Positions 36,847-47,040 of a stretch of 64,000 nt of DNA are shown piece by piece. The position numbers and the translations under genes are program-made. The DNA is from Chitinilyticum aquatile DSM 21506 (GTDB taxonomy: Bacteria; Pseudomonadota; Gammaproteobacteria; Burkholderiales; Chitinibacteraceae): positions 172,385-236,384 of the forward strand of contig NZ_KE387260.1 in assembly GCF_000430805.1 (NCBI RefSeq), read 5' to 3'. Each line of letters starts with the position of its first letter. The stretch's first letter is position 1. The notes beneath the pieces are model-generated. The model searched no databases. It saw nothing but the letters and a program-made list of their open reading frames with translations, and was not told where the DNA came from.

Positions 36847-39800
36847 TTACTCCAGCGGTGAAAACAGCGCGGACAGGTCACCCGCCTCGAGCTGGGCGGC
36901 ACGCTCGCCGGCCTCGCCGTAAACGCCGTCTGCCAGCGCCTTCTTGCGATCCTTCATGGCCTGCATTTTTTCCTCGACGCTGCCAGCACACACCAGCTTG
37001 TAAACAAACACCGGTTTGTCCTGCCCGATGCGGTACGCGCGGTCGGTGGCCTGGTCTTCGACGGCCGGGTTCCACCATGGGTCGTAATGGATCACCGTGT
37101 CGGCCGCGGTGAGGTTCAGGCCCACCCCGCCGGCTTTCAGGCTGATCAGGAATACGGGCACCTCGCCATTCTGGAAACGCTCGACCGGCGTGGCGCGGTC
37201 TTTCGTCTGCCCGGTAAGCTTTACATAGCTGATCTGGCGTTGTTTCAACTCATCCTCGATCAGCGCCAGCATGCGGGTGAACTGCGAAAAGACCAGAATC
37301 CTGCGGCCCTCTTCCAGCAATTCGGGCAGCAATTCCAGCAGCATCTCGAGCTTGGCCGATTGCTGCACCGTTCTGGCCTGGGCGAGATTGACCAGCCGCG
37401 GGTCGCAGCAGACTTCGCGCAATTTGAGCAGCGCATCCAGAATCACGATCTGGCTGCGCTTGAAGCCCCTGGCGGCAACTTCCTGCCGCACCTTTTCCGA
37501 GAGTGCCAGCCGCACGGTTTCGTAGAGATCGCGCTGGGCGCCCTGCAATTCGGTCATGCGGATGATTTCGGTTTTCGGCGGCAACTCGGTTGCCACCTGT
37601 TCCTTGGTGCGGCGCAGCAGGAAGGGGGCGACGCGGCGGCTAAGCTGCTGACGGCGCTCGCCATCGGCCTGCCTTTCGATCGGCACGCGAAAGAGCGCAT
37701 TGAAGGTCTTTTCCGCACCGAGAAACCCCGGCATCAGAAAGTCGAACAGCGCCCACAGTTCGCCCAGATGGTTTTCCATCGGCGTGCCCGTCAGGCACAG
37801 GCGGTGGCGGGCAGAGAGTTCGCGTACCACCACGGCCGACTGCGATTTCGGATTCTTGATCGCCTGCGCTTCGTCGAGCACCAGCAGGTGCCAGGCCTGT
37901 TCCTGCAAGATGCCGGCATCGCGGCACAGCAGCGGGTAGGTGGTCAGCACCAGATCGTGCGCGGCGATATCGCCGAACAGCGTCTTGCGGTCATTGCCGT
38001 GCAAGAGCAGCACGCGCAAATCCGGCGCGAATTGTGCGGCTTCGCGCTGCCAGTTGAACATCAGGCTGGTCGGCGCGACGACAAGGCAGGGGCGGTCGAG
38101 CCGGCCGGCGGCTTTTTCATGCGCGATGTGCGCGAGCGCCTGCACGGTTTTGCCAAGCCCCATATCGTCGGCCAGGATGCCGTTGAGCCCGTATTCGCGC
38201 AGGAACTGCAGCCAGCTCAGACCCTGCTGCTGATAGGGGCGCAGCGTGGCCTGGAAGCCTGCCGGCGCGGCCAGCGGCGTAATGCCCTGGAAGCTGCGCA
38301 ACCGGTCGCCCAGCTCGCGCAGGCGCGTGCCGCCCGACCAGGCAAAGTCGCCCAGATCGGCCAGCCGCCCGGCGTGGCTGAACGGCAGGCGCAGCGGCGC
38401 ATCGGTCCGGACTTCGGCATCGAACAGCTCGGTCAGCGTGGCCAGTATGGGCTTCAGGCGCTCGCCGGGCAGCTTGAGAAAGCGCCCGCCGCCCGCCGGC
38501 AGCAGCAGGCTGTCCGCCTCGCCCAGCGCGGCGAGCTGGTAATCGGCCGGTGCCTTGCGGATAGCATCGACCAGCAGCGGCAGCAGGCTGATCTTTTCGC
38601 CCTCGACGACGATGCCCATGTCGAGGCCGAACCAGTCTTCCTGTTCGCCGTCCTCGTCGAGTTCGGCCCACCAGCTTTCGGGACTCAGCACGCGCAGGGC
38701 GGCATCGCCGGCAAGGGTCACCTGCCAGCCGGCCGCTTCCAGCGCGGCAACGCCGTGCTGCAGAAAGGCGAGCACGTCAGCCGGCGCACTGAGCGCGCGG
38801 TCCTCCGGGCCCAGCTGGTGCAGCAGCGGTGCCAGCGCCGGGCATTCCCACACATAGCTGTCGGGCAGTGCGGCAAGCCAGGCATCTTCCGCAGCCAGCT
38901 CGCGCTCCAGCAGCCGGCCGTCGGGCAGGTGATTGAGCGGCTGCTTGGGCACCGGCTTGATGACTGCATCCGCATAGGCGAATCCGGGCTGCAACAGCAG
39001 CACGTCGGCAGCCAGCCCCGGCGGGCGGCTGACGGCCAGCTGCGGTTGCGGTGCTACGCCACTGATGATGCGCTCGCGCGCGCTGGCAGGCAGGCGCAGG
39101 CCGGTTTTGCCCCATTCGGCCGTCTTGCAGCTGGCGAGCTCGACCCACACGGCCTCCGGCAGCGGTGGCGCGGCAAGCACCGCGCGCAGCTGGACTGCAT
39201 CGAGCGGGCTGACAGCCTCACCACACTCGCCGGTTTCCGCATTGATCCAGCACGGCCGATCAAAGGGTATCAGCTCACAGCCCTCTGCAATAAAGGGCTT
39301 TGGCTGCATACCGGCATCATCGCCCTGCCAGTCGATACGAACATCGCGCGGACCGGCCCAGTGCAGCAGCGGGCCATCCTGCTGTTGCAACTGGCAGCGC
39401 CCGCTTTGAGCGAGCAATTGCAGCACCATCGCGCCGACATGCAGCGGCAGGGGCTGCTTCAGCGGATCGGCGCGATAGAAGCTGCCACTGCTGAGCAGGC
39501 GGAACAGCGAGATGTCATCCGGCTGCACATAGGCCGGCACCTGATAATTCGACAGCACCTTGTCGAGATTCGGCCGCTTGGGCGTGGACCATTTGCCATT
39601 CTTGAGGCGGTATTGCACCTGGGCTTCCAGCCGCAATACCGGCAAGCCGCGCTCGCTACCGGGAGTCAGCACATAGCGGATGTGCTCTTCGTTGCGGTGC
39701 GCCTGCGGCAGCGATTGCAACAGGTTGTCGAGCCAGTGCCGGGCTGCCCGCAGCTGTCTGGCCTGTGCGGCTTCGGCGGCGGCAGATTCGTCGGCCACGC

Positions 39801-40080
39801 CTTCGGGCTGGCTTTCCAGCAACTGCAGCAGGGTGGCCGCAATGTGCTTGCAGTCGTGCGCCACCGGGCAGGCACACACCGCGCTGATCACCCGCCCCTG
39901 ACGAAACGCAACGTGCACCGGGTAGGTGTGCGTGCCATGCACCAGCGCATCGGCGCCACGGGCCGACACGGCATCGATCTGCACGCGGCCCTGCCGCAGA
40001 TAATCGCGCCCGCGCGTGACCATCACGGCAGGCAGCAGAGCCAGGGCTTTCAGCAGTTCGGGACGTTCCGGCAAGGGCAT
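36847..40080 (-). CDS. SNF2-family helicase with SWIM zinc finger
   Basis: A 1077-residue cytoplasmic ATPase of the RapA/SNF2 group. An N-terminal SWIM zinc finger (C-A-C-P...D-C-K-H, ~70-82) precedes a long bacterial-type middle region (~100-600). The SNF2 motor follows, with D-D-M-G-L-G-K-T (motif I), D-E-A-Q (II) and L-T-G-T-P-M-E-N-H (III). The helicase C half has [21 protein letters not shown] and [11 protein letters not shown]. It probably remodels nucleic acid-protein complexes such as stalled RNA polymerase. The ATG at 40080 has a GGAAG site; a TTG 30 bases earlier overlaps a hairpin. Confidence 0.93.
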   Translation of the reverse strand: MPLPERPELLKALALLPAVMVTRGRDYLRQGRVQIDAVSARGADALVHGTHTYPVHVAFRQGRVISAVCACPVAHDCKHIAATLLQLLESQPEGVADESAAAEAAQARQLRAARHWLDNLLQSLPQAHRNEEHIRYVLTPGSERGLPVLRLEAQVQYRLKNGKWSTPKRPNLDKVLSNYQVPAYVQPDDISLFRLLSSGSFYRADPLKQPLPLHVGAMVLQLLAQSGRCQLQQQDGPLLHWAGPRDVRIDWQGDDAGMQPKPFIAEGCELIPFDRPCWINAETGECGEAVSPLDAVQLRAVLAAPPLPEAVWVELASCKTAEWGKTGLRLPASARERIISGVAPQPQLAVSRPPGLAADVLLLQPGFAYADAVIKPVPKQPLNHLPDGRLLERELAAEDAWLAALPDSYVWECPALAPLLHQLGPEDRALSAPADVLAFLQHGVAALEAAGWQVTLAGDAALRVLSPESWWAELDEDGEQEDWFGLDMGIVVEGEKISLLPLLVDAIRKAPADYQLAALGEADSLLLPAGGGRFLKLPGERLKPILATLTELFDAEVRTDAPLRLPFSHAGRLADLGDFAWSGGTRLRELGDRLRSFQGITPLAAPAGFQATLRPYQQQGLSWLQFLREYGLNGILADDMGLGKTVQALAHIAHEKAAGRLDRPCLVVAPTSLMFNWQREAAQFAPDLRVLLLHGNDRKTLFGDIAAHDLVLTTYPLLCRDAGILQEQAWHLLVLDEAQAIKNPKSQSAVVVRELSARHRLCLTGTPMENHLGELWALFDFLMPGFLGAEKTFNALFRVPIERQADGERRQQLSRRVAPFLLRRTKEQVATELPPKTEIIRMTELQGAQRDLYETVRLALSEKVRQEVAARGFKRSQIVILDALLKLREVCCDPRLVNLAQARTVQQSAKLEMLLELLPELLEEGRRILVFSQFTRMLALIEDELKQRQISYVKLTGQTKDRATPVERFQNGEVPVFLISLKAGGVGLNLTAADTVIHYDPWWNPAVEDQATDRAYRIGQDKPVFVYKLVCAGSVEEKMQAMKDRKKALADGVYGEAGERAAQLEAGDLSALFSPLE

Positions 40081-40107
40081 GCAATCTTCCAGCGAATCAG
40101 AAAACGA

Positions 40108-40130
40108 CAAGGCGGCCCGTAAGCCGCCCT
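40108..40130 (-). terminator. Probable terminator after metK
   Basis: On the minus strand GGCGGC (40123-40128) pairs with GCCGCC (40111-40116), followed by the moderately T-rich TTGTCGTTTTC. It lies between the metK stop and the helicase start. Confidence 0.55.
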
Positions 40131-40159
40131 GCCATCATGCTACAAGTACCAATGCGGCG

Positions 40160-41329
40160 TTACAGACCGGCTGCAGCGCGCAGGGCGGCGGCCTTGTCGG
40201 TGCGCTCCCATGAAAAATCAGGCTCTTCACGACCAAAGTGACCGTAGGCTGCAGTGCGGGTATACACCGGGCGCAGCAGGTCGAGCATCTGCACGATGCC
40301 CTTCGGACGCAGATCGAAGTGCTCTTCGATCAGCTTGACGATTTCCTGATTGGAGAGCTTGGACGTACCCCAGGTATCAACCATGATCGATACCGGCTTG
40401 GAAACGCCGATCGCGTAAGAAACCTGCACCAGACATTGCTTGGCAATGCCGGCGGCAACGATGTTCTTCGCCACATAGCGGCCGGCATAGGCAGCGGAGC
40501 GGTCAACCTTGGACGGGTCCTTGCCGGAGAACGCGCCACCGCCGTGCGGCGCTGCGCCGCCGTAGGTGTCAACGATGATCTTGCGACCAGTCAGGCCGCA
40601 ATCGCCCATCGGGCCGCCGATGACGAAACGGCCCGTCGGGTTGACCAGGAATTTGGTATTAGAAGTGATCCATTCCTTCGGCAGCACCGGCTTGATGATC
40701 TCTTCGATCACGGCTTCCGACAGCTGGGCGTGGGAAATGTCCGGGTGATGCTGGGTCGACAGCACGATGGTATCGACTTCCTTCACGCGGCCGGTGTCGC
40801 CGTCGTAACGCAGCGTGACCTGCGACTTGGCGTCCGGGCGCAGCCACGGCAGGCGGCCATCCTTGCGCAGCTCGGCCTGACGCTGCACCAGACGGTGCGA
40901 ATAATAGATCGGCGCCGGCATCAGTTGCGGCGTTTCGTCGCAGGCATAGCCAAACATCAGGCCCTGGTCGCCCGCGCCCTGATCGAGATCGAGGCCGGCG
41001 CCTTCGTCAACACCCTGGGCGATGTCGGGCGACTGCTTGTCGTAGGCCACCAGCACCGCGCAGGTCTTGTAATCAAAACCGATGTCGGAGTGGTCATAGC
41101 CGATGCGCTTGATGGTGTCGCGCGCGATCTGGATATAGTCGATATTGGCGGTAGTGGTGATTTCACCGGCGAGAACAACGAGGCCGGTATTCACCAGCGT
41201 TTCGGCCGCCACGCGCGCGTGCTTGTCCTGCGCGAGGATGGCATCCAGAATCGCATCGGAAATCTGGTCGGCCACCTTGTCCGGGTGCCCTTCGGACACC
41301 GATTCGGAAGTAAACAGGAAGTCTTTCAT
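40160..41329 (-). CDS. metK: S-adenosylmethionine synthetase
   Basis: A 389-residue enzyme making SAM from methionine and ATP. Conserved motifs are [12 protein letters not shown] at the N-terminus, the signature [12 protein letters not shown], and G-G-G-A-F-S-G-K-D in the P-loop-like region. Length is typical. It is divergent from the acyltransferase pair, sharing an 80-bp promoter region. With ahcY (23.9-25.3 kb) it supplies two steps of the SAM cycle in this window. Confidence 0.98.
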   Translation of the reverse strand: MKDFLFTSESVSEGHPDKVADQISDAILDAILAQDKHARVAAETLVNTGLVVLAGEITTTANIDYIQIARDTIKRIGYDHSDIGFDYKTCAVLVAYDKQSPDIAQGVDEGAGLDLDQGAGDQGLMFGYACDETPQLMPAPIYYSHRLVQRQAELRKDGRLPWLRPDAKSQVTLRYDGDTGRVKEVDTIVLSTQHHPDISHAQLSEAVIEEIIKPVLPKEWITSNTKFLVNPTGRFVIGGPMGDCGLTGRKIIVDTYGGAAPHGGGAFSGKDPSKVDRSAAYAGRYVAKNIVAAGIAKQCLVQVSYAIGVSKPVSIMVDTWGTSKLSNQEIVKLIEEHFDLRPKGIVQMLDLLRPVYTRTAAYGHFGREEPDFSWERTDKAAALRAAAGL

Positions 41330-41409
41330 TCTGCAATGTCCTTTAATGACATGGCTCGCACAGGGCGAGCTGGCTTAAAATAGCCGCTTTCAATCAAACC
41401 GGTGCCCCC

Positions 41410-42276
41410 ATGCTGGCATTTTGCAAACTCGTCGCCAGAATACCGCTCGTATGGCTGCAGGCAATCGGCAGCGCACTTGGCTGGCTGGTCTGGTGGAGTT
41501 CGCCCGGCTATCGCCGCAAACTGCGGGCGAACCTGCTGCAAAGCGGTCTTGCGGGGAATGACAGCGATTATAACCGATTGTTGCACTCAAGTATTCGCGA
41601 GCATGGTCGTGGCGGGCTGGAAGTGCTGGCGCACTGGCTGCGCCCGATCCCTGAGCTGACCAGGCGGGTCGAGCGCGAGGGCTGGGAACACGTGGAAGCC
41701 GCGCTGGCTACCGGCCGGCCACTGATTTTCCTCTCGCCGCATCTGGGTGCGCTCGAGCTGACCGGTGTCTGCATTGCCGACTGGGTAGCACGGCCGCTGG
41801 CACCACTCTACCGGCCTCCCAAACAAGCCTGGCTGGAACCACTGATGATCCATTCGCGCAGCCGGGGCGGCTCGACTCCGGCACCTGCCGATGCGCGAGG
41901 CGTACGGGTGCTGCTGAAAACGCTGAAAAACGGTGGTGTCACCTACCTGCTGCCCGACCAGACCCCTGGCGGCGGCGACGGCGTGTGGGCGTCGTTTTTC
42001 GGCAAACCCGCCTACACGATGACACTCTGGGCCAAGCTGGCAAAAAGCAGCAACGCGATTCTGCTGCCGTGCTACACCGCCCGCACAGGCAGCGGTCGCT
42101 ACCGCTTTCACGTGCAACCCTTCGCAGGCGAACTCAGCGGCGATCTGCAATCCGATGCTGCACTGCTGAACCGCAATATGGAAGACCTCATCCGCCAGAT
42201 CCCGGCGCAATACCTGTGGAGCTACAACCGCTACAAACGTCCCGCCGGCGCACCACTACCGGAGGAGCAGCCATGA
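41410..42276 (+). CDS. LpxL-like lipid A acyltransferase (first of pair)
   Basis: A 288-residue inner-membrane enzyme of the LpxL/HtrB family (LABLAT). It has an N-terminal hydrophobic anchor (~8-32), the catalytic H-x4-E box in S-P-H-L-G-A-L-E (~113-120), and the downstream L-P-D-Q-x-P motif. Such enzymes add a secondary acyl chain to lipid A precursors. Its end overlaps the start of the second acyltransferase (ATGA). Which acylation each enzyme performs cannot be told from sequence. Confidence 0.93.
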   Translation: MLAFCKLVARIPLVWLQAIGSALGWLVWWSSPGYRRKLRANLLQSGLAGNDSDYNRLLHSSIREHGRGGLEVLAHWLRPIPELTRRVEREGWEHVEAALATGRPLIFLSPHLGALELTGVCIADWVARPLAPLYRPPKQAWLEPLMIHSRSRGGSTPAPADARGVRVLLKTLKNGGVTYLLPDQTPGGGDGVWASFFGKPAYTMTLWAKLAKSSNAILLPCYTARTGSGRYRFHVQPFAGELSGDLQSDAALLNRNMEDLIRQIPAQYLWSYNRYKRPAGAPLPEEQP

Positions 42277-43139
42277 GCCGCTACGCCGTTCTGGCCCTGC
42301 TGTGGCTGCTGCACCTGCTGCCGATGCCGGTACTGCGCTTCAAAGGCGCTCTGCTGGGCGAACTGCTTTACCGGCTGATTGGCCGGCGCCGCAAGGTGGG
42401 TCTGCGCAATCTGCAGCTGTGCTTCCCGGGCTGGCCGGCAGGCGAGCACGAGCGCGTACTACGCCGGCATTTCCGTGAACTGGCAGCGACGCTGCTTGCC
42501 TATGGCAAGCTCTATTTCAGCTCCGAAAGCGAGCTGAGAGCGCTGATCCGGGTCGAGGGCTTCGAACACATTGCCGATCTGGCAGAGCAGAAACCCTTCA
42601 TTTTCCTGAGCCCGCATTTTCTGGGGCTGGATTTTGGCGGGCTGCGCTATCTGATGGATCATCCCGGCGCGAGCATGTATTCGTCACAGCGCGGGGTTTT
42701 CAACGTGATCACACTGGAAATCCGCAGGCGATTCCGCAATCCGATGCTGATCCGCCGCGGCGACGGCCTGCGCCCGATCATCAAGGCCTTACGACAGAAC
42801 ATTCCCTTCTATTACCTTCCCGACCAGGATCTTGGCCCGAAGGAATCGATTTTCGTCCCCTTCTTCGGCATTCCGACCGCCACCATACCTGCACTGGGCC
42901 GGCTGGCCGGGATGACCGGCGCAGTGGTCGTGCCAATGATTACCCGCCTTGAGGGCAATCATTTTGTCTGCCGGATTTTTCCGGCATGGCAGAACTTTCC
43001 TACCGATGACGTCGAAGCGGACACACGGCGCATGAATGCCTTTATCGAAGAGCAGATCATGCTGGCTCCCAGCCAGTATTACTGGCTGCACCGCCGCTTC
43101 AAGACCCGCCCGGAAGGCGAGGCCTCGCTCTATAACTAA
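42273..43139 (+). CDS. LpxL-like lipid A acyltransferase (second of pair)
   Basis: A 288-residue paralogue of the upstream gene. A hydrophobic N-terminus (~5-30) is followed by the H-x4-D box in F-L-S-P-H-F-L-G-L-D, Y-Y-L-P-D-Q-D-L-G-P-K-E-S and the F-V-P-F-F-G-I-P-T-A-T motif found in LpxL/LpxM. It is translationally coupled to the first acyltransferase, so both secondary acyl chains of lipid A may be set by this operon. It ends four bases before a dyad element. Confidence 0.94.
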   Translation: MSRYAVLALLWLLHLLPMPVLRFKGALLGELLYRLIGRRRKVGLRNLQLCFPGWPAGEHERVLRRHFRELAATLLAYGKLYFSSESELRALIRVEGFEHIADLAEQKPFIFLSPHFLGLDFGGLRYLMDHPGASMYSSQRGVFNVITLEIRRRFRNPMLIRRGDGLRPIIKALRQNIPFYYLPDQDLGPKESIFVPFFGIPTATIPALGRLAGMTGAVVVPMITRLEGNHFVCRIFPAWQNFPTDDVEADTRRMNAFIEEQIMLAPSQYYWLHRRFKTRPEGEASLYN

Positions 43140-43142
43140 GTG

Positions 43143-43191
43143 GGGTATATAACCATAGCCCTTTCAGAAAGAAGGCTACGGCCACATACCC
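43143..43191. repeat. 49-bp dyad element, copy H
   Basis: A complete member: GGGTATA, AGCC at 15-18, GGCT at 32-35, CATACCC. It lies between the convergent acyltransferase and O-methyltransferase genes. The central 13 bases (CTTTCAGAAAGAA) contain a further CTTTC/GAAAG palindrome. Confidence 0.88.
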
Positions 43192-43213
43192 ACCAACACT
43201 CTCATCCACATGA

Positions 43214-43879
43214 TCAGCGCTTGACCAGAATCGTCAGACCGTCGCCGACCGGCAGCAGGCAGCACTCAACCCGTTCATCGTCACGCAAGGACAGGTTCAG
43301 TGCCCGTACTACCCGCACTCCGGCCGGCTCGCCCGGCGCCGGCTCGGCGACCCGCCCGCCCAGCAGCATATTGTCGAGAATGATCAGCCCCCCCTGGCGT
43401 ACCAGTTGCAGGCCGCGCTCGTAATAATCCGGATAGGCCGGCTTGTCGGCATCGATGAACATGCAGTCAAACGTACTGGCAGCCCCCTCCGCCAGCAGCT
43501 CGTCCAGCGAGCGCAGGGCATCCTGCAGACGCAACTCTACCCGCTCCGCCACGCCGGCTCGCTGCCAATGCTCGCGGGCCACTGCGGTGAACTCGGCACT
43601 CGCATCGCAGGCCACCACACGGCCGTTTTCTCCCATCGCCAGCGCGGCAGTCAGCGAGCTGTAGCCGGTAAAGGTGCCCACTTCGAGATAGCGCCGCGCA
43701 CCGATCAGCCGCAACAGCAGGGCCAGCAAGGCTCCTTGCTCGGGTGCCAACTGCATCTTCGCCAGGCGATGCGAAGCCGTTTCCTCGCGCAGCTCGCGCA
43801 GTGGCGCAGGCTCGCGCAGCGTGTTCTGACGCAGGTAATCCTCAAGCAGGGCGGAAACAGCAAGGGTCGAGCGGCTCAT
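43214..43879 (-). CDS. Class I SAM-dependent O-methyltransferase (caffeoyl-CoA type)
   Basis: A 221-residue methyltransferase of the catechol/caffeoyl-CoA O-methyltransferase group. It has Y-L-E-V-G-T-F-T-G-Y-S-S-L (SAM motif I), V-V-A-C-D-A, F-I-D-A-D-K-P-A-Y-P-D-Y-Y (metal-binding Asp residues) and I-I-L-D-N-M-L-L-G-G-R-V. Members methylate hydroxylated aromatics with a divalent metal; the substrate here is unknown. It stands alone. Confidence 0.93.
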   Translation of the reverse strand: MSRSTLAVSALLEDYLRQNTLREPAPLRELREETASHRLAKMQLAPEQGALLALLLRLIGARRYLEVGTFTGYSSLTAALAMGENGRVVACDASAEFTAVAREHWQRAGVAERVELRLQDALRSLDELLAEGAASTFDCMFIDADKPAYPDYYERGLQLVRQGGLIILDNMLLGGRVAEPAPGEPAGVRVVRALNLSLRDDERVECCLLPVGDGLTILVKR

Positions 43880-43991
43880 GACAAGAATGTCGCGTAATCA
43901 GGAGAGGTACGGAGTATACCCAGCACCATGCCAGCCAGTCATTGCCATCCGGCAAGACTGCCTGCGGATGCAGCAACAGTCGTTCTGGCAA

Positions 43992-44723
43992 CTAAGGCAC
44001 GTCGGTAAAGGTACTGAGCTGAATCTGCTTGTAACTGCTGACACCCCGGCCATCCTTCATCGCCGGATAAAAATGCAGGGCGCCAAGGCGGGCAACCAGC
44101 TGCTGCGTGCGCCCCTCGTCCAGCATTGAACGGGTGATTTCCACCCGGGTCACTACGCCCTTTTCGTCAATGGTCAGCGTTGCTTCAAGGAATATGCCGC
44201 TAACCAAAACCTCCTCTAGCTGCCAGTCCGGCAGATCAATGGCCCTGGCAACCTGCTCGACCTCGTCCTCGGCAAAAACCGGCGGCCTCAGCCAGTCAGG
44301 TATTTCGGGCCAGGCCGGAGCAAGGCTACCGGACCAGGCAACAACAGCCAGCCCGGTTTCTGCTGGCGCCTCAGTCGCCAAGGATTCGGCACGCCCCAAA
44401 AGCAGGGCAGGAACCGGAAAAGGCTGAACAATGGAAAAAGGGAGAGGCTCCTTGCTGCCCTGCCCGGCGCGCGCTGGAGCAAGTCGTACAGTCTGGATAA
44501 AGTCTGCAGACTGGGCTGTCCAGTTACCGAATTCCAGCCAGGAAAACAGCAGCAGATGCAGCAGCAGTGCCCAGATCAATGCAACCGCCAGCCGCTGCCG
44601 CGGCTGGATATACCAGCGCGGATTGAGCTGCGCGACAAACGGGTCGACAGAGGTTAATTCGGAAGCCACAACACACCATAAATCAATTTGCCTTCCAAGC
44701 ATAGCCAGAAGAGTTCGGCACAC
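43992..44723 (-). CDS. TonB-like C-terminal domain protein
   Basis: Up to 243 residues. The start is uncertain: GTG 44723, ATG 44702 or GTG 44669, none with a good ribosome-binding site. A membrane segment (~47-68, L-I-W-A-L-L-L-H-L-L-L-F) is followed by a periplasmic linker of moderate length. A C-terminal beta-rich domain (~165-243, E-A-T-L-T-I-D-E-K-G-V-V-T-R-V-E-I...L-H-F-Y-P-A) resembles the TonB C-terminal fold. The Pro-Lys/Pro-Glu repeats of true TonB are missing, and no exbB/exbD are nearby. It precedes the minor pilin cluster on the opposite strand. Confidence 0.7.
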   Translation of the reverse strand: MCRTLLAMLGRQIDLWCVVASELTSVDPFVAQLNPRWYIQPRQRLAVALIWALLLHLLLFSWLEFGNWTAQSADFIQTVRLAPARAGQGSKEPLPFSIVQPFPVPALLLGRAESLATEAPAETGLAVVAWSGSLAPAWPEIPDWLRPPVFAEDEVEQVARAIDLPDWQLEEVLVSGIFLEATLTIDEKGVVTRVEITRSMLDEGRTQQLVARLGALHFYPAMKDGRGVSSYKQIQLSTFTDVP

Positions 44724-44981
44724 ATCCGGTTATTACCTTACTTGCGTGGTCACCTACAACACTCAAATAATCAACATATTCTACTTTACTAACAATGGGG
44801 TATGTTTGCGCTGCAAGCCTCGCAAAACCGGCATGCACCGCCCATCCGCCCCACAAGCCCGACTGAACAGCATGACCTTGCGATACCGGGCAAGTGTATG
44901 AATTATTGGATTAACTCGAAGCTGATTACTCACATTGGGCTGCACAATGATCAGCATGCCCCGCTTGTTCTAGGAACGATC

Positions 44982-45515
44982 ATGAGAAAAACCAGCGCCC
45001 TAGGCTTTACCCTGATGGAAGTGATGACAGTAATTGCCATCATCGCCGTCATAGTGGGCATCGCCATTCCCAACTACAGCATCTTCACCAGCAATGGACG
45101 CCTAGCTGGGGCCAGCGAAGAGCTCATGAACAGCCTGAGCCTCGCCAAATCCGAAGCAGTCAAGCGCGGCAGGATGGTCACCGTATGCAATAGCGCCAAC
45201 CCCGCGGCTGATACGCCAACCTGCACCCCCGCCGGGAATGAAGACTGGCGCACTGGCTGGATCGTTTATTTTGACAATGGGAAAGCACCTGCATATAGCG
45301 GTGATGATGCGAATATCCTTCGCACAACCCAGGCCCTGGGCAGCATGGATAGCGCCACGGCCAGTGGAGTCACCTCGATTACGTTTCGTTCTACGATTAG
45401 CCAGGGAACTTCGCCGGTGACCATACGCTTCTGCACCAAAGGCGCCACAGAAAGGCAAGTCATCGTTGATCGTCTTGGCAGTATCAGCCGCAATCAAGGC
45501 AATACGTGCAATTAG
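44982..45515 (+). CDS. fimT: Type IV minor prepilin, FimT/GspH family
   Basis: A 177-residue prepilin. It has a short leader ending in Gly8, cleaved before Phe9, and the conserved Glu at mature position +5 within G-F-T-L-M-E-V, then a hydrophobic helix (~9-30). The C-terminal half has GspH-like strands and conserved Cys residues (V-T-V-C, T-C-T-P, F-C-T-K, T-C-N). FimT-type proteins bind DNA for uptake in some species. It is the first gene of the minor pilin-pilY1-pilE cluster. The ATG at 44982 has TAGGAACG upstream and gives a normal leader. Confidence 0.9.
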   Translation: MRKTSALGFTLMEVMTVIAIIAVIVGIAIPNYSIFTSNGRLAGASEELMNSLSLAKSEAVKRGRMVTVCNSANPAADTPTCTPAGNEDWRTGWIVYFDNGKAPAYSGDDANILRTTQALGSMDSATASGVTSITFRSTISQGTSPVTIRFCTKGATERQVIVDRLGSISRNQGNTCN

Positions 45516-45524
45516 GAGGCCGCC

Positions 45525-46205
45525 ATGAAGCAAAACGGCATCATCATGATTGAAGTCCTGATTGCCTTGATCATCTTGGCTTTCGGCATCCTCGGCTTGG
45601 CATCGCTGCAAGCTTATTCGCTTAGGGCTGCACATTCGTCCTATTTACGCTCAGTGGCTACTGACCTGGCTAACAGCCTCGCAGAAGAAATCCGGGTAAA
45701 CCGCAACAGCAAATCAGCAAAAATCGAAGGGGGGCAAGCCCTTGACGAAAATGGCAATCCTATACCACTGGCGCCAGATTATGCTCAACTTAAATGCTCA
45801 TATGCTTTGCTTAACCCGGGTGAGTATGGCTGCGCGGACCCCAGCGGATATGTCAATCCGATGTCGCCACTCAATGATAGCTACCGGGCTATTGCAAAAA
45901 TAGACGTCGCACGTTGGCTGGATCTTGTAAAGGCATCATTACCAATAGGGTCAACCGGCGGAGCCATAATTTGCAAGGACAATTCACCTGATGATGGCAC
46001 CACGCCGATATTTGATCCACAAGACCCCGCATATAGCGCGACAGAGGGCGGGCCAGGCTGCCTTTTGCCAAACGATGCCATGTATGTAGCCGCCCCTTAT
46101 GTAATCAAAATCTGGTGGGAAGACGAAAAAGCCCGCAAAGACGACCCGGCAACATCAGAAAACGAAGAAGCCCCTCCCCTAACCCGCTTTGCGACCACGC
46201 TGTGA
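45525..46205 (+). CDS. pilV: Type IV minor prepilin PilV
   Basis: A 226-residue minor pilin. Its short leader K-Q-N-G is cleaved before Ile6, with Glu at +5 (I-I-M-I-E-V) and a hydrophobic helix I-A-L-I-I-L-A-F-G-I-L-G-L-A. The remaining domain contains several Cys. PilV-type subunits join FimT, PilW, PilX and PilY1 in a tip complex that primes pilus assembly. The gene is AT-richer than the rest of the window. It lies 9 bp after fimT. Confidence 0.9.
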   Translation: MKQNGIIMIEVLIALIILAFGILGLASLQAYSLRAAHSSYLRSVATDLANSLAEEIRVNRNSKSAKIEGGQALDENGNPIPLAPDYAQLKCSYALLNPGEYGCADPSGYVNPMSPLNDSYRAIAKIDVARWLDLVKASLPIGSTGGAIICKDNSPDDGTTPIFDPQDPAYSATEGGPGCLLPNDAMYVAAPYVIKIWWEDEKARKDDPATSENEEAPPLTRFATTL

Positions 46206-46216
46206 AGGAGACCACC

Positions 46217-47029
46217 ATGACATCGCTCCTTCTCAAGAAACACTCCGGCTTCACAATTACAGAGTTAATGGTAGGCCTTGCCCTTGCAATGATCCTTACA
46301 CTGGCAGTTGCCAATGTATATATAGAAACCCGAGCAACTTTTCGTACCCAAGCAGCCCAAGCAAGGCTGGGCGATGAGGGTCGCTTCATCATGGCCATGG
46401 TACAACGAATGGCATTTCAGGCTGGCTATCGGGACAGCGCAAACATGACGCAAACCTTCAATACGACTCGAGGAAATATGCAGAATCGAGAAATCATTGA
46501 CGGAACAGAGCAGAGCATGGATGTCCGATTTTATGGTGACCCTCAAGGTAATATCTTCAGCTGTGCAAATGACACAACCGGGAATGCCAGCTATCCAGAA
46601 CTAAAAACATCACAAGAATATGCATACAGCATTTACATCAACTCAGAATCAAAATTAGTCTGTGCCCCACTGGGAGGCGATGGATCACAAGAGCAAGTTC
46701 TTTCCGAAAACATACCCAGTGACTACAGCGCGAAGAATTTAAAATTCGAATACGGAATAGACAACAATGGCGATCAAATTGCGGACCAATACATCTCACC
46801 CGCAACAACAGGAAATCTTGATGGCAGTAAAGTTTTCTCAGTAAAAATGTGCGTGGTAATCCGCAACAATGACGCAGGACTTATTAAAGCTGGAAAAAAA
46901 GCAGACGGAACGACGCCAGCGAGAAATTATCTTGATTGCGACAACAATCAAATCACATTAAACACCAATGACACCCGCCTGTATCGAACTTTTAAAACTG
47001 CCGTGTATTTACGCAACCAAATCAAATAA
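46217..47029 (+). CDS. pilW: Type IV minor prepilin PilW
   Basis: A 270-residue minor pilin with leader cleavage after Gly11 in S-G-F-T-I-T-E-L-M-V-G-L-A, Glu at +5, and a hydrophobic helix. A PilW-like region with R-F-I-M-A-M-V-Q-R-M-A-F-Q-A-G-Y follows. The ATG at 46217 follows an AAGGAG site directly after the pilV stop. The coding sequence is strikingly AT-rich compared with the flanking housekeeping genes. Confidence 0.9.
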   Translation: MTSLLLKKHSGFTITELMVGLALAMILTLAVANVYIETRATFRTQAAQARLGDEGRFIMAMVQRMAFQAGYRDSANMTQTFNTTRGNMQNREIIDGTEQSMDVRFYGDPQGNIFSCANDTTGNASYPELKTSQEYAYSIYINSESKLVCAPLGGDGSQEQVLSENIPSDYSAKNLKFEYGIDNNGDQIADQYISPATTGNLDGSKVFSVKMCVVIRNNDAGLIKAGKKADGTTPARNYLDCDNNQITLNTNDTRLYRTFKTAVYLRNQIK

Positions 47030-47040
47030 GGCGGCATACC

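Noticed and set aside
37087..40122. Thousand-codon open frame antisense to the SNF2 helicase
   Set aside because: The opposite frame encodes all helicase motifs. Long antisense frames are expected in GC-rich coding DNA.
43992..44723. A genuine TonB energy transducer
   Set aside because: The C-terminal domain is TonB-like, but the Pro-rich spacer and exbBD are missing, so I kept the call at TonB-like.
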